Shown here in pieces: positions 35,299-43,939 of a stretch of 64,000 nt of DNA; the first letter of the stretch is position 1; every line of letters starts with the position of its first letter. The position numbers and the translations under genes were made by a program. Source of the stretch: DASXRA01 sp963737425 (GTDB lineage Bacteria > Actinomycetota > Actinomycetes > Mycobacteriales > Jatrophihabitantaceae); the NCBI GenBank assembly GCA_963737425.1, contig CAVTSX010000005.1:124001-188000 (forward strand), read 5' to 3'. The notes below the pieces were generated by a model, which was not told the origin of the DNA, did no database searches, and worked only from the letters and a program-made list of their open reading frames with translations.

Positions 35299-36765
35299 TC
35301 AGCTGATGTTGAACAGGTGGCGCAGCGGCTCGATGGCGAAGTAGATGGCGAACGCGGCCGAGATCGCCCACATCAGCGGATCTACGTCGCGTGCCCGGCC
35401 GATGGCGGCCCGCAACACGACGTAGGAGATGAAGCCCGCGCCGACACCGTTGGTGATCGAGTACGTGAACGGCATCAACACCATGGTCAGGAACGCAGGC
35501 AGCGCAATGGTGAAATCGCTGAAGTCGATGTTGCGGACCTGCGCGATCATCAGCACGCCCACGACGACGAGCGCGGGCGCTGCCGCCTCGGACGGCACGA
35601 ATTGCGCCAGTGGTGAAAGGAAGATGGTCACCACGAACAGCAGACCGGTGATGACGCTGGCCAGACCCGTGCGCGCACCGTCGCCGATTCCGGCCGCCGA
35701 CTCGACGTAGGTCGTGGCCGACGAAGCGCTGGCTACGCCGCCGGCCATGGCGGCCACGCCGTCGACGAGCAGGACTTCCTGGATGCGCGGCAGGGTGCCG
35801 TCCTTACGCAGCAGGTTCGCCTCGCTCGCCAGACCGATCGTGGTGCCCATGACGTCGAAGAAGTCCGACAGCACAAGGGAAAACACCAGGATCAACGCGG
35901 ACAGGACGCCGACGGCTGAGAAGCCGCCGAACAGCGACACATTCCCGACCAGGCCGAAGTCCGGAGCGCCGAAGTGCTTGCCGGAGAAGGACGGGACGTT
36001 CAGCGCCCAGCCTTCCGGGTTGACCACCTTGCCGGTCGCATCGGTCTGCGGGCCGATGTCGAGCGCAGCCTCGAGGATGACGGCGAGCACCGTGGCAGCG
36101 ACGACCCCGATGAGGATCGCTCCCTTGACCTTTCGTGCGTAGAGCACGCAGATCACGAAGGCGCCGAAGACGAACACGAAGGTCGGCCAGCCGTTGAGAT
36201 GGCCGTCGATGCCGATGTCGACGGGCGTGCCGGCGCCGGCTCGCACGAAGCCCGCGTCGACAAACCCGATCAGCGCGATGAACAGGCCGATGCCTGCGGC
36301 GATCGCGCTCTTCAACTCGGCCGGGATGGCGTGGAAGACCGCGACCCGGAACCCGGTGAGCACGAGGATCGTGATCACCGCGCCCTCGAGCACCACGAGG
36401 CCCATCGCGTCCGGCCACGACATCTTGGTCGCCACCTGGAACGCGACGAACGCGTTCAGCCCGAGGCCGGTAGCCAGCGCGAACGGGTAGCGGCCGACGA
36501 TGCCCATCGCGAGCGTCATGACGGCCGCCACCAGTGCGGTGACCGCGGCGATCGCGCTGATGTTGGGTATGTGCCCGCCGCCGAGTAACTGCCCTTGCTT
36601 GTCCGGCACGGTGCCGATGATCAGCGGATTGAGCACGACGATGTAGACCATGGTTACGAACGTGACGAGGCCACCGCGCACTTCGCGGACGACCGTCGAG
36701 CCCCGTTCGCTCACGGAGAAGAACCGGTCGACCGCGCTGCGGTAACCCGAGATTGTGTCGGTCAT
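35299..36765 (-). CDS. NCS2-type guanine/hypoxanthine permease (AzgA/PbuG-like)
   Basis: 488-residue nucleobase permease, 12-14 membrane segments. Recognised from GGLVTFVTMVYIVVLNPLII, ALATGLGLNAFVAFQV, the substrate region GTTIGLASEANLLRKDGTLP and SSATTYVESAAGIGDGARTG. AzgA-type members import hypoxanthine, guanine or adenine with protons. ATG 36765 is used because it is the conserved start and follows AAAGGG; the frame is open to 36846. No purine enzymes are adjacent. Confidence 0.92.
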   Translation of the reverse strand: MTDTISGYRSAVDRFFSVSERGSTVVREVRGGLVTFVTMVYIVVLNPLIIGTVPDKQGQLLGGGHIPNISAIAAVTALVAAVMTLAMGIVGRYPFALATGLGLNAFVAFQVATKMSWPDAMGLVVLEGAVITILVLTGFRVAVFHAIPAELKSAIAAGIGLFIALIGFVDAGFVRAGAGTPVDIGIDGHLNGWPTFVFVFGAFVICVLYARKVKGAILIGVVAATVLAVILEAALDIGPQTDATGKVVNPEGWALNVPSFSGKHFGAPDFGLVGNVSLFGGFSAVGVLSALILVFSLVLSDFFDVMGTTIGLASEANLLRKDGTLPRIQEVLLVDGVAAMAGGVASASSATTYVESAAGIGDGARTGLASVITGLLFVVTIFLSPLAQFVPSEAAAPALVVVGVLMIAQVRNIDFSDFTIALPAFLTMVLMPFTYSITNGVGAGFISYVVLRAAIGRARDVDPLMWAISAAFAIYFAIEPLRHLFNIS

Positions 36766-36881
36766 GACGGCCCTTTCGCGGCGGTCGATGCATGCCGGCG
36801 CTCCCGCGCCGCCCGATAGCGTCCCGTATCCCACCACGTTCGACAATGCGCCCGCTACGGCACATCCAGTCCGGAATCGGG

Positions 36882-37649
36882 TCAGGCCGTAGTGGCCGCC
36901 AGCTGCTCGGCCAGGACGCGCGGAGCGTCAATCATCGAAGGTCCGTACCAGGTCAGGTGGCGCCCGCTCACCAGCGCCACGTCCTGGTCCGGGAAACACT
37001 CCGGGCCGTCGGCCGGGCTGAACTCGTACGGCTCGTCGGGCAGCACGATCAGCTGCGCCGACCGCATGTCGTCGAGCGTCACCCGTGGGTAGCGATCGGC
37101 GCTTTCGGCAAATGCGTTGCGTACGCCCAGGCGCGCGAGCATGTCTCCGGCGAAAGTGTCGCGACCGAGCACCATCCAGGGACGTCGCCAGATCGGGACG
37201 GCTGCCGTGCGGATCGGACGTGGCACCACCGCCGACCACGCCGCCACCACATCGTCGAGCCAGCGCGGCAGCGCCAAGCCGCAGGCCACGGTCAGCATCC
37301 GCCGCAGCGACGTGATCGCCTCGTCGACGGTACGAACCTGGGTCACCCAGACCGCAATGCCGGCCGCGCGGAGGGCGTCGAGGTCGGCGGCGCGGTTCTC
37401 CTCCTCGTTCGCCAGCACCAGGTCGGGTGCGAGCCGCACGATCCGTTGGACATGCGGATTCTTCGTACCGCCGACGCGGATGACGTCGAGATCAGCGGGA
37501 TGCGTGCACCAGTCCGTCGCGCCGACGAGCAGCCCGGGGGCGCTCGCCGCGATCGACTCGGTCAGCGACGGAACGAGCGAGACGACCCGCTCGATCGCCG
37601 CCGGCCGGTCGACCGCAGCGCCGAGATCGTCGCGCAGCGGCTCGGGCAT
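36882..37649 (-). CDS. Helical-backbone metal receptor (BtuF/TroA-like) without visible export signal
   Basis: About 255 residues of the cobalamin/iron-chelate receptor fold: RVVSLVPSLTESIAASAPGL near the start, GGTKNPHVQRIVRLAPDLVL, and an alpha-helical backbone linking two lobes. In contrast to true receptors I see no signal peptide or lipobox with any start, and no ABC genes are near, so a cytoplasmic ligand-binding role is possible. The start is uncertain: ATG 37649 is chosen since residues before it look noncoding; 37661 and 37739 are also in frame. Confidence 0.72.
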   Translation of the reverse strand: MPEPLRDDLGAAVDRPAAIERVVSLVPSLTESIAASAPGLLVGATDWCTHPADLDVIRVGGTKNPHVQRIVRLAPDLVLANEEENRAADLDALRAAGIAVWVTQVRTVDEAITSLRRMLTVACGLALPRWLDDVVAAWSAVVPRPIRTAAVPIWRRPWMVLGRDTFAGDMLARLGVRNAFAESADRYPRVTLDDMRSAQLIVLPDEPYEFSPADGPECFPDQDVALVSGRHLTWYGPSMIDAPRVLAEQLAATTA

Positions 37650-37745
37650 AGCTGGGCACATTGCCCGACTGCCGGCCCGTCCGCCAGCCCCTGCCCGCAT
37701 TCGGTTGCCGTGCTCTCGGGCGTCAACTTGCGCGCCCACGACAAG

Positions 37746-37789
37746 TTGTCCTACCTAGAACGCGCCAGCAAACACCCAAGGTAGGACAA
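37746..37789. repeat. Inverted repeat TTGTCCTACCT with 22-bp loop
   Basis: Arms TTGTCCTACCT (37746-37756) and AGGTAGGACAA (37779-37789), perfectly complementary. It lies in the divergent gap upstream of the sigma factor gene (37902) and of the metal-receptor-like gene, so it is not a terminator of either. Could be an operator pair or a repeat copy. Confidence 0.6.
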
Positions 37790-37901
37790 GTCCGCAGGAG
37801 GAGATTCAAGCAATGTCGTGGCCCGGACAACGTGGCACTGTCCCGGTCGCGTCTTGTATCTGAGAACCTGGCCCGAGAGTGCCGAAGGCACGGGAGGTCC
37901 A

Positions 37902-38477
37902 GTGACGTTCGAGGAGTTCGCGGCGACGCGGCTCGATGCCGTGCTGCGCTTCGCCGTCGTGCTCACCAACGACCGCGGGCTCGCGGAGGACGTGGTACAG
38001 GAGGTGCTGATCCGTGCACACCGGCGCTGGTCGCAGATCACCGAGATGGAGCATCCCGAGGCGTACGTGCGACGCATGGTGGTCAACGAGTTCCTGTCCT
38101 GGCGCCGCAAGTGGGCCCGTTACGTCCCATACGCCGAGGTCGACCCGACCGCTCGTGAACCCGACCACGCCGACGCGCTCGCCGAGCGCTCGGCCCTGCT
38201 CGGCGAGGTCGGCAAGCTGCCGCGACGGCAACGGACGGTGCTCGTGCTGCGTTACTACGAGGGCCTGTCCGACGCGCAGATCGCAGACATCCTCGGCTGC
38301 GCCGAGACGACGGTGCGCGGCTATGCCTTCCGGGGCCTCGCAGCGCTGCGGATCGAACTGACGGCTGATCCGGCCAGGCCCGAGGAACGCGAGATGAGAC
38401 ACCAGGAGGACAACCGGCGGATGACCGATACGGCCGGCCAGGTGCCGGAGCGCCACGAGCGCGGAGCAGGCACATGA
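37902..38477 (+). CDS. SigE-family (SigE29-like) ECF sigma-70 factor
   Basis: 191-residue sigma factor with region 2 (DRGLAEDVVQEVLIRAHRRW ... EAYVRRMVVNEFLSWRRKW) and region 4 (LPRRQRTVLVLRYYEGLSDA then QIADILGCAETTVRGYAFRG). The motif set is that of the actinobacterial SigE/SigM-like group with a downstream membrane partner. GTG at 37902 after GGGAGG; the longer frame to 37818 has no site. ATGA overlap with the next gene, its probable anti-sigma factor. Confidence 0.9.
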   Translation: MTFEEFAATRLDAVLRFAVVLTNDRGLAEDVVQEVLIRAHRRWSQITEMEHPEAYVRRMVVNEFLSWRRKWARYVPYAEVDPTAREPDHADALAERSALLGEVGKLPRRQRTVLVLRYYEGLSDAQIADILGCAETTVRGYAFRGLAALRIELTADPARPEEREMRHQEDNRRMTDTAGQVPERHERGAGT

Positions 38478-39244
38478 GCAAGCGGACCGAGGACGAGCTG
38501 CGCGCCGCGTTCGCCGCGAAGGCGACCGAGGCGCCGCAGGCGCACGACGTGCTTCGCGCAGTGCGGCAGGCCGAGCAGTCCGCCCACTCCCGCCGCAATC
38601 GACTGCGCTGGCTGGTGCCCGCTGTCGCGGCCGCCGCAGCGGTGGCGGTCGCGGTTCCCCTGGTGATCAGCGGCAACGGCGCGAGCAAGAAGTCCGCCGA
38701 CGTCAACGTGAACCAGCGCGCCGCCAGTGCCGGCGGGACACATGCTCCGGCCAGCAGTCCGCGCGTTCCGGGCGCCACGCACGATCAGTCGGCCAAGGGC
38801 GCCGAGGCGAAACCGGCCCCGTCCCAGCCGCGGCTGGCGCCGAACAGCCTGTGCCAGCCGCAGGACGTCACGGCGACGCTGACCGTCGCCGACGCCACGA
38901 ATGCGACGCTCACGCTCACCGCTCGCACGCAGGCCTGCTCGGTCCTGCGGGTTCCCAGCTTGCGGTGGGACTCGGCGCTCGCCCGGCCGGATACCCCGCT
39001 CGTGCCTGACAGCGCGTCGGCGAGCCTGCCCAGCGGCGGCTCGGGCCGCCTGGCCGGCGGCGCCACCGCGACCGCGCTCGTGCACGGGAACGCGCTCTGC
39101 TCCTCGGCGGTACCCCGCGTCGTCCAGGTCAACTGGGGCGCGGGCGATGTCACCGTCAGTCTCACCGGAGCGACGGCCGGGAAGTGCGTCCCGGGCGAAA
39201 AGCCGCTCGACCTCAGGATCAGCGCGTTCTCCGGCCTGGACTGA
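38474..39244 (+). CDS. Probable membrane anti-sigma partner with secreted DUF4232-like domain
   Basis: 256 residues. A cytoplasmic part of about 45 residues (EDELRAAFAAKATEAPQAHD) is followed by one membrane helix (WLVPAVAAAAAVAVAVPLVI), a Ser/Ala/Pro-rich spacer, and an exported beta domain with four cysteines (LCQPQD, QACSVL, ALCSSA, GKCVPG) in the style of DUF4232. Overlap with the sigma factor gene implies co-translation and an anti-sigma role; the usual zinc motif HxxxCxxC is absent, so the mechanism is unknown. Confidence 0.72.
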   Translation: MSKRTEDELRAAFAAKATEAPQAHDVLRAVRQAEQSAHSRRNRLRWLVPAVAAAAAVAVAVPLVISGNGASKKSADVNVNQRAASAGGTHAPASSPRVPGATHDQSAKGAEAKPAPSQPRLAPNSLCQPQDVTATLTVADATNATLTLTARTQACSVLRVPSLRWDSALARPDTPLVPDSASASLPSGGSGRLAGGATATALVHGNALCSSAVPRVVQVNWGAGDVTVSLTGATAGKCVPGEKPLDLRISAFSGLD

Positions 39245-39304
39245 CCCCGGGAGAAGTTGATCTCTCATCAGCTCGATATCAGCCATTTCCCGTACCCTGA
39301 CCGC

Positions 39305-39670
39305 GTGAGAAGCCGGGCCGTCATCGACTACGCGCTGCAGCGCCGCGCGCGGTTGACCGACGTCGCCATCGGGCGCGTGTCCCTTGGCGAGGTATGCGAC
39401 GCCCACCCGTATCTGCGACTCGCCGCGCGTCACTACGGTGAGCCATCCAGGCAAGCGTGCCCGGTATGCCGCAAAACTGCGCTACGCCTCGTGCACTACG
39501 TCTACGGCGACTCGCTGGGCCGCTCGTCCGGCCAGGCGAAGTCGCGGGCCGAGCTTTCCCAACTTGCCGTGGCGCTGCCCGAGTTCGACGTCTACGTCGT
39601 CGAGGTGTGCCAGGACTGCGGGTGGAATCACCTGATCCGGTCGTTCGTGGCGGGAGCCGCGACCGCATGA
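39305..39670 (+). CDS. DUF5318 family protein (Rv0049-like)
   Basis: 121 residues with RSRAVIDYALQRRARLTDVA at the start, the zinc-like CPVCRKTALRLVHYVYGDSL and CQDCGWNHLIRSFV. The two CxxC pairs suggest a zinc ribbon. This matches the conserved gene preceding ponA1 in mycobacteria. The function is unknown; the constant position beside a class A PBP suggests a link to wall synthesis. GTG 39305 is chosen from the family start; TTG at 39257 is in frame. It is 41 bp from the PBP gene. Confidence 0.82.
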   Translation: MRSRAVIDYALQRRARLTDVAIGRVSLGEVCDAHPYLRLAARHYGEPSRQACPVCRKTALRLVHYVYGDSLGRSSGQAKSRAELSQLAVALPEFDVYVVEVCQDCGWNHLIRSFVAGAATA

Positions 39671-39710
39671 CGGCACCTACCCCGCCCTGCTCGTCGAGTA
39701 GTGAGCCGGC

Positions 39711-41996
39711 GTGACTGACGCGGTTCAGCCACCGCGCATACCCCGAAGGTTGGATCCGGGTAGGCGCCGGCGCATCGAGCAGCATCTGCCGCAGTGGTGG
39801 CAGGTGCGACGCAGGCGTAAGCGCGCGCGGCTGGCCCGCATGTCGAGGGCGCAGCGCATCTGGCGACGGATCGGCCTGGACTTCACCTGGCTGCTCGCGT
39901 TCGTTGCCGTGATCACGGTCGCCGCCGTGGTGCTGTTCTACACGCTGTCGAATGTGCCGAGGCCCGAGGACCTGCCGGTTCCGCAGGTGGCGCTCGTCCA
40001 GTACTCCGACGGCTCGACCCTGGCGCGCATCGGCACCACCAACCGCATCCCGGTGGCGTTGTCGAAGGTGCCCAAGCAGGTCCAGTGGGCCGTGCTCGCC
40101 GCCGAGGACCGTAACTTCTACTCCGAGCCTGGCGTCTCGATCAAGGGCACGCTGCGTGCCGCGATCAACGACCTGACCGGTGGCGACACCCAGGGCGGCT
40201 CGGGCATAACCCAGCAATACGTCAAGAACGCCTACCTCAACTCCTCGCGCACGCTCACCCGGAAACTGCGCGAACTGGCGATCGCGGTGAAGCTGTCGCG
40301 GCAGTACTCGAAGGATCAGATCCTCGAGTGGTACCTCAACACGGTGTACTTCGGCCGGGGCACCTATGGCATCGAGGCTGCCTCCGAGGCGTACTTCGGT
40401 CGCGGTGTCGACAAACTCAACGTCGCACAGGGCGCCCTGCTGGCCGGACTGCTCCGTGCGCCGAGTTACTACGACCCGGCCGCGAATCCGACCGCGTCCA
40501 AGGACCGCTGGAAATACGTCATGGACGGCCTCGTCAGCACCCGGCACCTGACCGCCGAGCAGGAACTCGCCACCAAGTTCCCCAAGACAAAGCCGTACAG
40601 CGATGCCCAGCAGAGCGGTGGGCCGAACGACCTCATCGGCGCGGCGGTCACCCGCGAACTCGAGGCCGACGGCATCAGCGAGGCTGAGATCAACACCCGC
40701 GGCCTGCGCATCACGACCACCATCGACCGCACTGCGCAGGCCGACGCGCTCGCCGCGATCAGGCAGACGTTCGGCGATCTCACCAAGCAGCAGCGCAACA
40801 TGAAGAACGCACTCGTGGCCGTCGATCCGAAGACCGGCGCGGTGCTGGCCTACTACGGCGGCCCCAATGGCAAGAATTACGCGGGCAGACCCGACTACTT
40901 CGACTACGCCGGCCAGGGTTGGCGCCCACCTGGCTCGTCGTTCAAGCCATACACACTGGCCACGGCCCTGATCCGCAATCTGCAGGGCAAGAAGCCGGCG
41001 TACGCGATCAACTCGGTGGTCGACGGCAGTCAGACCCGGATCATCGACGGCACGCCGATCAGCAATGACCCGAGCGATGTCCAGTACAGCGGGCACGTCA
41101 CGCTCGCGTTTGCGATGAAGGTGTCGCTGAACACCGCATTCGACGGACTGGCCAGCGACATCGGGCCGGGCAGCGTGGCGGCCGTCGCGCACTCGGCCGG
41201 CATCCCGGCAACCCGCGCGGACGGCACGCCCACGCTGCAGGGCGCGAACGGCAAGACCGGATTCGGCATCGGGATCGGCGACTACCCGGTGCGCCCGATC
41301 GACCAGGCCGTCGGCTTCTCGACGTTCGCCACCGGCGGCGTCGAGCACAACGGATACCTTGTGCAGAAGGTGACCGATTCGACGGGCCACGTCCTGTACG
41401 AGCACCACGGCTCGAGCCACCGGGCGTTCGACCCGAAGGTCGCCAACGACGTCACCCTCACCCTGGAGCCGATCGCGGGATTCTCGGACGTTGGGCTCGC
41501 CGACCGCCCGTCGGCAGCCAAGACGGGCACCGAGGGAATCGGGAGTGGGCCGAACATCGGCAAGAACAGCGACGCCTGGATGGTGGGCTTCACCCCGCAG
41601 GTGAGCACCGCGGTCTGGGTGGGCAGCGGCGACTCCACGCATGCGATCTACAGCGCGTCCGGCGGCATGGAGTACGGGCGTGACCTGCCGGGCAAGGCGT
41701 GGAAACTGTTCATGGACTCATACCTGTCCGGCAAGCCCGTCTTGTCGCTGCCGAGCACGCAGCAGATCACCGAGGGGCAGAACCTCTCCGCATCGCCCAC
41801 CCCCACGCCCACCACCGTCACGCCGTCGCCCACGCCGACCACCACTCCGCCGACCAGCACGCCGACGCCGTCGACGACCCCTCCGACGACCACCCCGCCC
41901 ACCTCGAGTCCGCCACCCACGTCGACGTCCAAGTCCTCGCATCCGCCGCCGACGCGCATCTCTCCCGGACCGCCCAGCACGACGCCGGCTGGGTAG
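39711..41996 (+). CDS. Class A penicillin-binding protein (PonA1-like)
   Basis: 761-residue bifunctional peptidoglycan synthase. A cytoplasmic basic start is followed by a membrane anchor at about 58-79. The GT51 transglycosylase has catalytic Glu132 in AAEDRNFYSEPG and GGSGITQQYVKNAY. The transpeptidase has Ser409 in PPGSSFKPYTLA, SLN in MKVSLNTAF and KTG in AAKTGTEG. The last 70 residues are an exported Thr/Pro/Ser-rich tail. GTG start at 39711. Follows DUF5318 and precedes a GT87-like gene as in mycobacteria. Confidence 0.95.
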   Translation: MTDAVQPPRIPRRLDPGRRRRIEQHLPQWWQVRRRRKRARLARMSRAQRIWRRIGLDFTWLLAFVAVITVAAVVLFYTLSNVPRPEDLPVPQVALVQYSDGSTLARIGTTNRIPVALSKVPKQVQWAVLAAEDRNFYSEPGVSIKGTLRAAINDLTGGDTQGGSGITQQYVKNAYLNSSRTLTRKLRELAIAVKLSRQYSKDQILEWYLNTVYFGRGTYGIEAASEAYFGRGVDKLNVAQGALLAGLLRAPSYYDPAANPTASKDRWKYVMDGLVSTRHLTAEQELATKFPKTKPYSDAQQSGGPNDLIGAAVTRELEADGISEAEINTRGLRITTTIDRTAQADALAAIRQTFGDLTKQQRNMKNALVAVDPKTGAVLAYYGGPNGKNYAGRPDYFDYAGQGWRPPGSSFKPYTLATALIRNLQGKKPAYAINSVVDGSQTRIIDGTPISNDPSDVQYSGHVTLAFAMKVSLNTAFDGLASDIGPGSVAAVAHSAGIPATRADGTPTLQGANGKTGFGIGIGDYPVRPIDQAVGFSTFATGGVEHNGYLVQKVTDSTGHVLYEHHGSSHRAFDPKVANDVTLTLEPIAGFSDVGLADRPSAAKTGTEGIGSGPNIGKNSDAWMVGFTPQVSTAVWVGSGDSTHAIYSASGGMEYGRDLPGKAWKLFMDSYLSGKPVLSLPSTQQITEGQNLSASPTPTPTTVTPSPTPTTTPPTSTPTPSTTPPTTTPPTSSPPPTSTSKSSHPPPTRISPGPPSTTPAG

Positions 41997-42096
41997 GGTC
42001 GCCACCACTTCTCTCGTGGTCGCTGCCCGGCAATTCCCCCCAGGTGGGCGGGCGACCGAACCGCGGTCCTGATCGTCGCGTGGAAGGATGCTGCGC

Positions 42097-43611
42097 GTGA
42101 CGCACGCGGCCCCGGCGAGTCCCCCCGCCGACGCGACACCTAGCCGCAGCGACCCGACGGTCTGGCGGGCCAGCCGCGTCATCGGCGGCCCCTGGGGGCG
42201 CTACGCCACGGCTGGTTCGTGGTGGACCCCGCTACGCGTCCTGCTCCTGCTCACGTCGTTCACCCTGCTGCTCGCCTACGGCGAGAAAGCGCCCTGCGCC
42301 GACGGCAACTGGACGGCGAACAAGCAGTACACGCATGCGTGCTACTCCGACGTGATCCCGCTCTGGGGTGCTGAACGACTCGACGCAGGCGCGGTGCCCT
42401 ACCGCGACAACGCGGTCGAATACCCGTTGCTCACCGGCGGATTCATGTGGATGACGTCGGGCCTGACGCACGCGGCGCACGCACTGTTCGGCTCGCAGAA
42501 CGAGGGCCTCCTCTTCGCGATGCTCACGAGTCTGCTGCTGGCCGGCTGCGGGCTGCTGACCGTCGCCGGAACCGTGGGAGCCGCAGGCTCGCGACCGTAC
42601 GACGCAGCGATCTTCGCGCTGAGCCCGTTGCTGATCTTTCACGCCTATTCGAACTGGGACCTGCTCGCGATGGCCTTCGCCAGCGGGGCCCTCTGGGCAT
42701 GGGCCAAACAGAAACCGGTGGCCGCAGGCGTCCTGCTCGGATTGGGCACCGCGGCCAAGCTCTACCCGGTCTTCCTGCTCGTGCCCATCGCGGTATTGGC
42801 GATACGGACGGCTCGTTATCGACCCGCCGCGTGGTGCGTGCTCGCTACCGCAGCGACCTGGCTGGCGGTGAATCTGCCGATCGCAGCTGGCTATTACAGC
42901 GGCTGGCGCGAGTTCTACTCGTTCAGCGAGACGCGCGACACCGAGGCCAGCACCGTCTGGTTCATGATCCACTACCTGATCACGACCGGCGTCGGCAACG
43001 GCTACCCGCCGGGCTGGTCGCCGCCGGGCCTCGCCGTCGCTCTCGCGCTCATCGCGGCCATGGCCGCCGTGGCGGCGTTGGGACTGATGGCGCCGGTACG
43101 TCCGCGCCTGGGACAGCTGGCGTTCCTGGCGGTTCTCGCGTTCCTACTGACGACGAAGGTTTGGAGCCCGCAGTACTCGCTGTGGCTCGTGCCGCTGATC
43201 GCCCTGGCGCGCCCGCGCTGGCGGATCACGCTGCTGTGGCAGTTCAGCGAGATCGTCGTGTGGGTGGTCACGCTCTTCTGGCTGCTCGGCTTCAACGACT
43301 CCAGCCACGCCACCGACTACGGCTGGCTGATGCTGGTACTGGTCGTCCGGGACGGGTTCCTGTTCGTGCTCGCCGGGCTGGTCATCCGCGAGATGTGGCA
43401 GCCGCATCTCGACGTGGTGCGCGCGAGCGGCCTGGACGACCCGGCCGGTGGTGTCTACGACAACGCGCCCGACGTCTGGCACGCGCGACGGATCGAGCGG
43501 CGCATGGCCTACGCCGGTGCGGCCGGTCCGGTCGATCTGGCCGGTGCGGCCGGTCCGGACGGGGACGCCGACGAGGATGCCGACGCCGACGCGCCAGACT
43601 CAACCAGCTAG
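42097..43611 (+). CDS. GT87-like polytopic membrane glycosyltransferase (Rv0051-like)
   Basis: 504-residue membrane protein with about ten hydrophobic helices, of the DUF2029/GT87 group that uses polyprenyl-phosphate sugars for mannan-type envelope glycans. The first outside loop carries YRDNAVEYPLLTGGFMWM with the conserved Glu-Tyr-Pro motif, and the middle has GLGTAAKLYPVFLLVP. The acidic repetitive end (DGDADEDADADAPD) is cytoplasmic. GTG 42097 fits GGAAGG better than ATG 42088, which is too close to the site. The substrate is inferred from the family and synteny. Confidence 0.8.
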   Translation: MTHAAPASPPADATPSRSDPTVWRASRVIGGPWGRYATAGSWWTPLRVLLLLTSFTLLLAYGEKAPCADGNWTANKQYTHACYSDVIPLWGAERLDAGAVPYRDNAVEYPLLTGGFMWMTSGLTHAAHALFGSQNEGLLFAMLTSLLLAGCGLLTVAGTVGAAGSRPYDAAIFALSPLLIFHAYSNWDLLAMAFASGALWAWAKQKPVAAGVLLGLGTAAKLYPVFLLVPIAVLAIRTARYRPAAWCVLATAATWLAVNLPIAAGYYSGWREFYSFSETRDTEASTVWFMIHYLITTGVGNGYPPGWSPPGLAVALALIAAMAAVAALGLMAPVRPRLGQLAFLAVLAFLLTTKVWSPQYSLWLVPLIALARPRWRITLLWQFSEIVVWVVTLFWLLGFNDSSHATDYGWLMLVLVVRDGFLFVLAGLVIREMWQPHLDVVRASGLDDPAGGVYDNAPDVWHARRIERRMAYAGAAGPVDLAGAAGPDGDADEDADADAPDSTS

Positions 43612-43619
43612 CTGAGTAC

Positions 43620-43784
43620 TAGGGCCTGTCCCGTGGATCTTGGCCGTCGCGAGCGGCGGCCAGGGAGGTGCATCGCAAGGCGGAGGAGGAGGGCCATAGC
43701 AGCGCTATGGCCGACGACGACAACGCAGCGAGGCGCCTCCCTGGGCGTCGCGCAGCAGGCTGAAGATCCACGGGACAGGCCCTA
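43620..43784. repeat. 165-bp TA-bounded imperfect palindrome, copy B
   Basis: TAGGGCCTGTCCCGTGGATC at 43620-43639 is mirrored at the other end (43765-43784), and the centre is GGCCATAGC-agc-GCTATGGCC (43692-43712). Length equals copy A (3008-3172). Read in the opposite direction to copy A, the core TCGCAAGGCGGA begins at position 54 in both, and CGACGA-GACAACGC follows on the other side, while the outer 20 bp differ. It begins and ends with TA. Lies 8 bp after the GT87-like stop in a convergent gap. Confidence 0.85.
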
Positions 43785-43835
43785 CAGCCGTAGCTCGCGA
43801 CCTGGCACGGGTGCGGAGCTGCGAGACTTCCCATC

Positions 43836-43899
43836 GGGTCTTGATCGTCTCTGCTGTATCTGCCATTGCTCGCGGCTTCGACAGAGATGATCAATGGGG
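43836..43899. repeat. Hairpin repeat family F, copy 1
   Basis: TTGATCGTCTCTG (43841-43853) pairs with CAGAGATGATCAA (43882-43894), one G-U type mismatch. It is 40 bp from the end of endonuclease IV in a convergent gap, so it is probably a terminator on either strand. About 60 bp are shared with 59331-59394. Confidence 0.75.
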
Positions 43900-43939
43900 T
43901 GCCAGCGCCGACGCCCGCGCAGCGGCGGACTGTAATGAC

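Noticed and set aside
39321..41642. 773-codon open frame opposite the class A PBP gene
   Set aside because: No recognisable domain; antisense of a gene with full GT51 and transpeptidase motifs. High GC makes such frames common.
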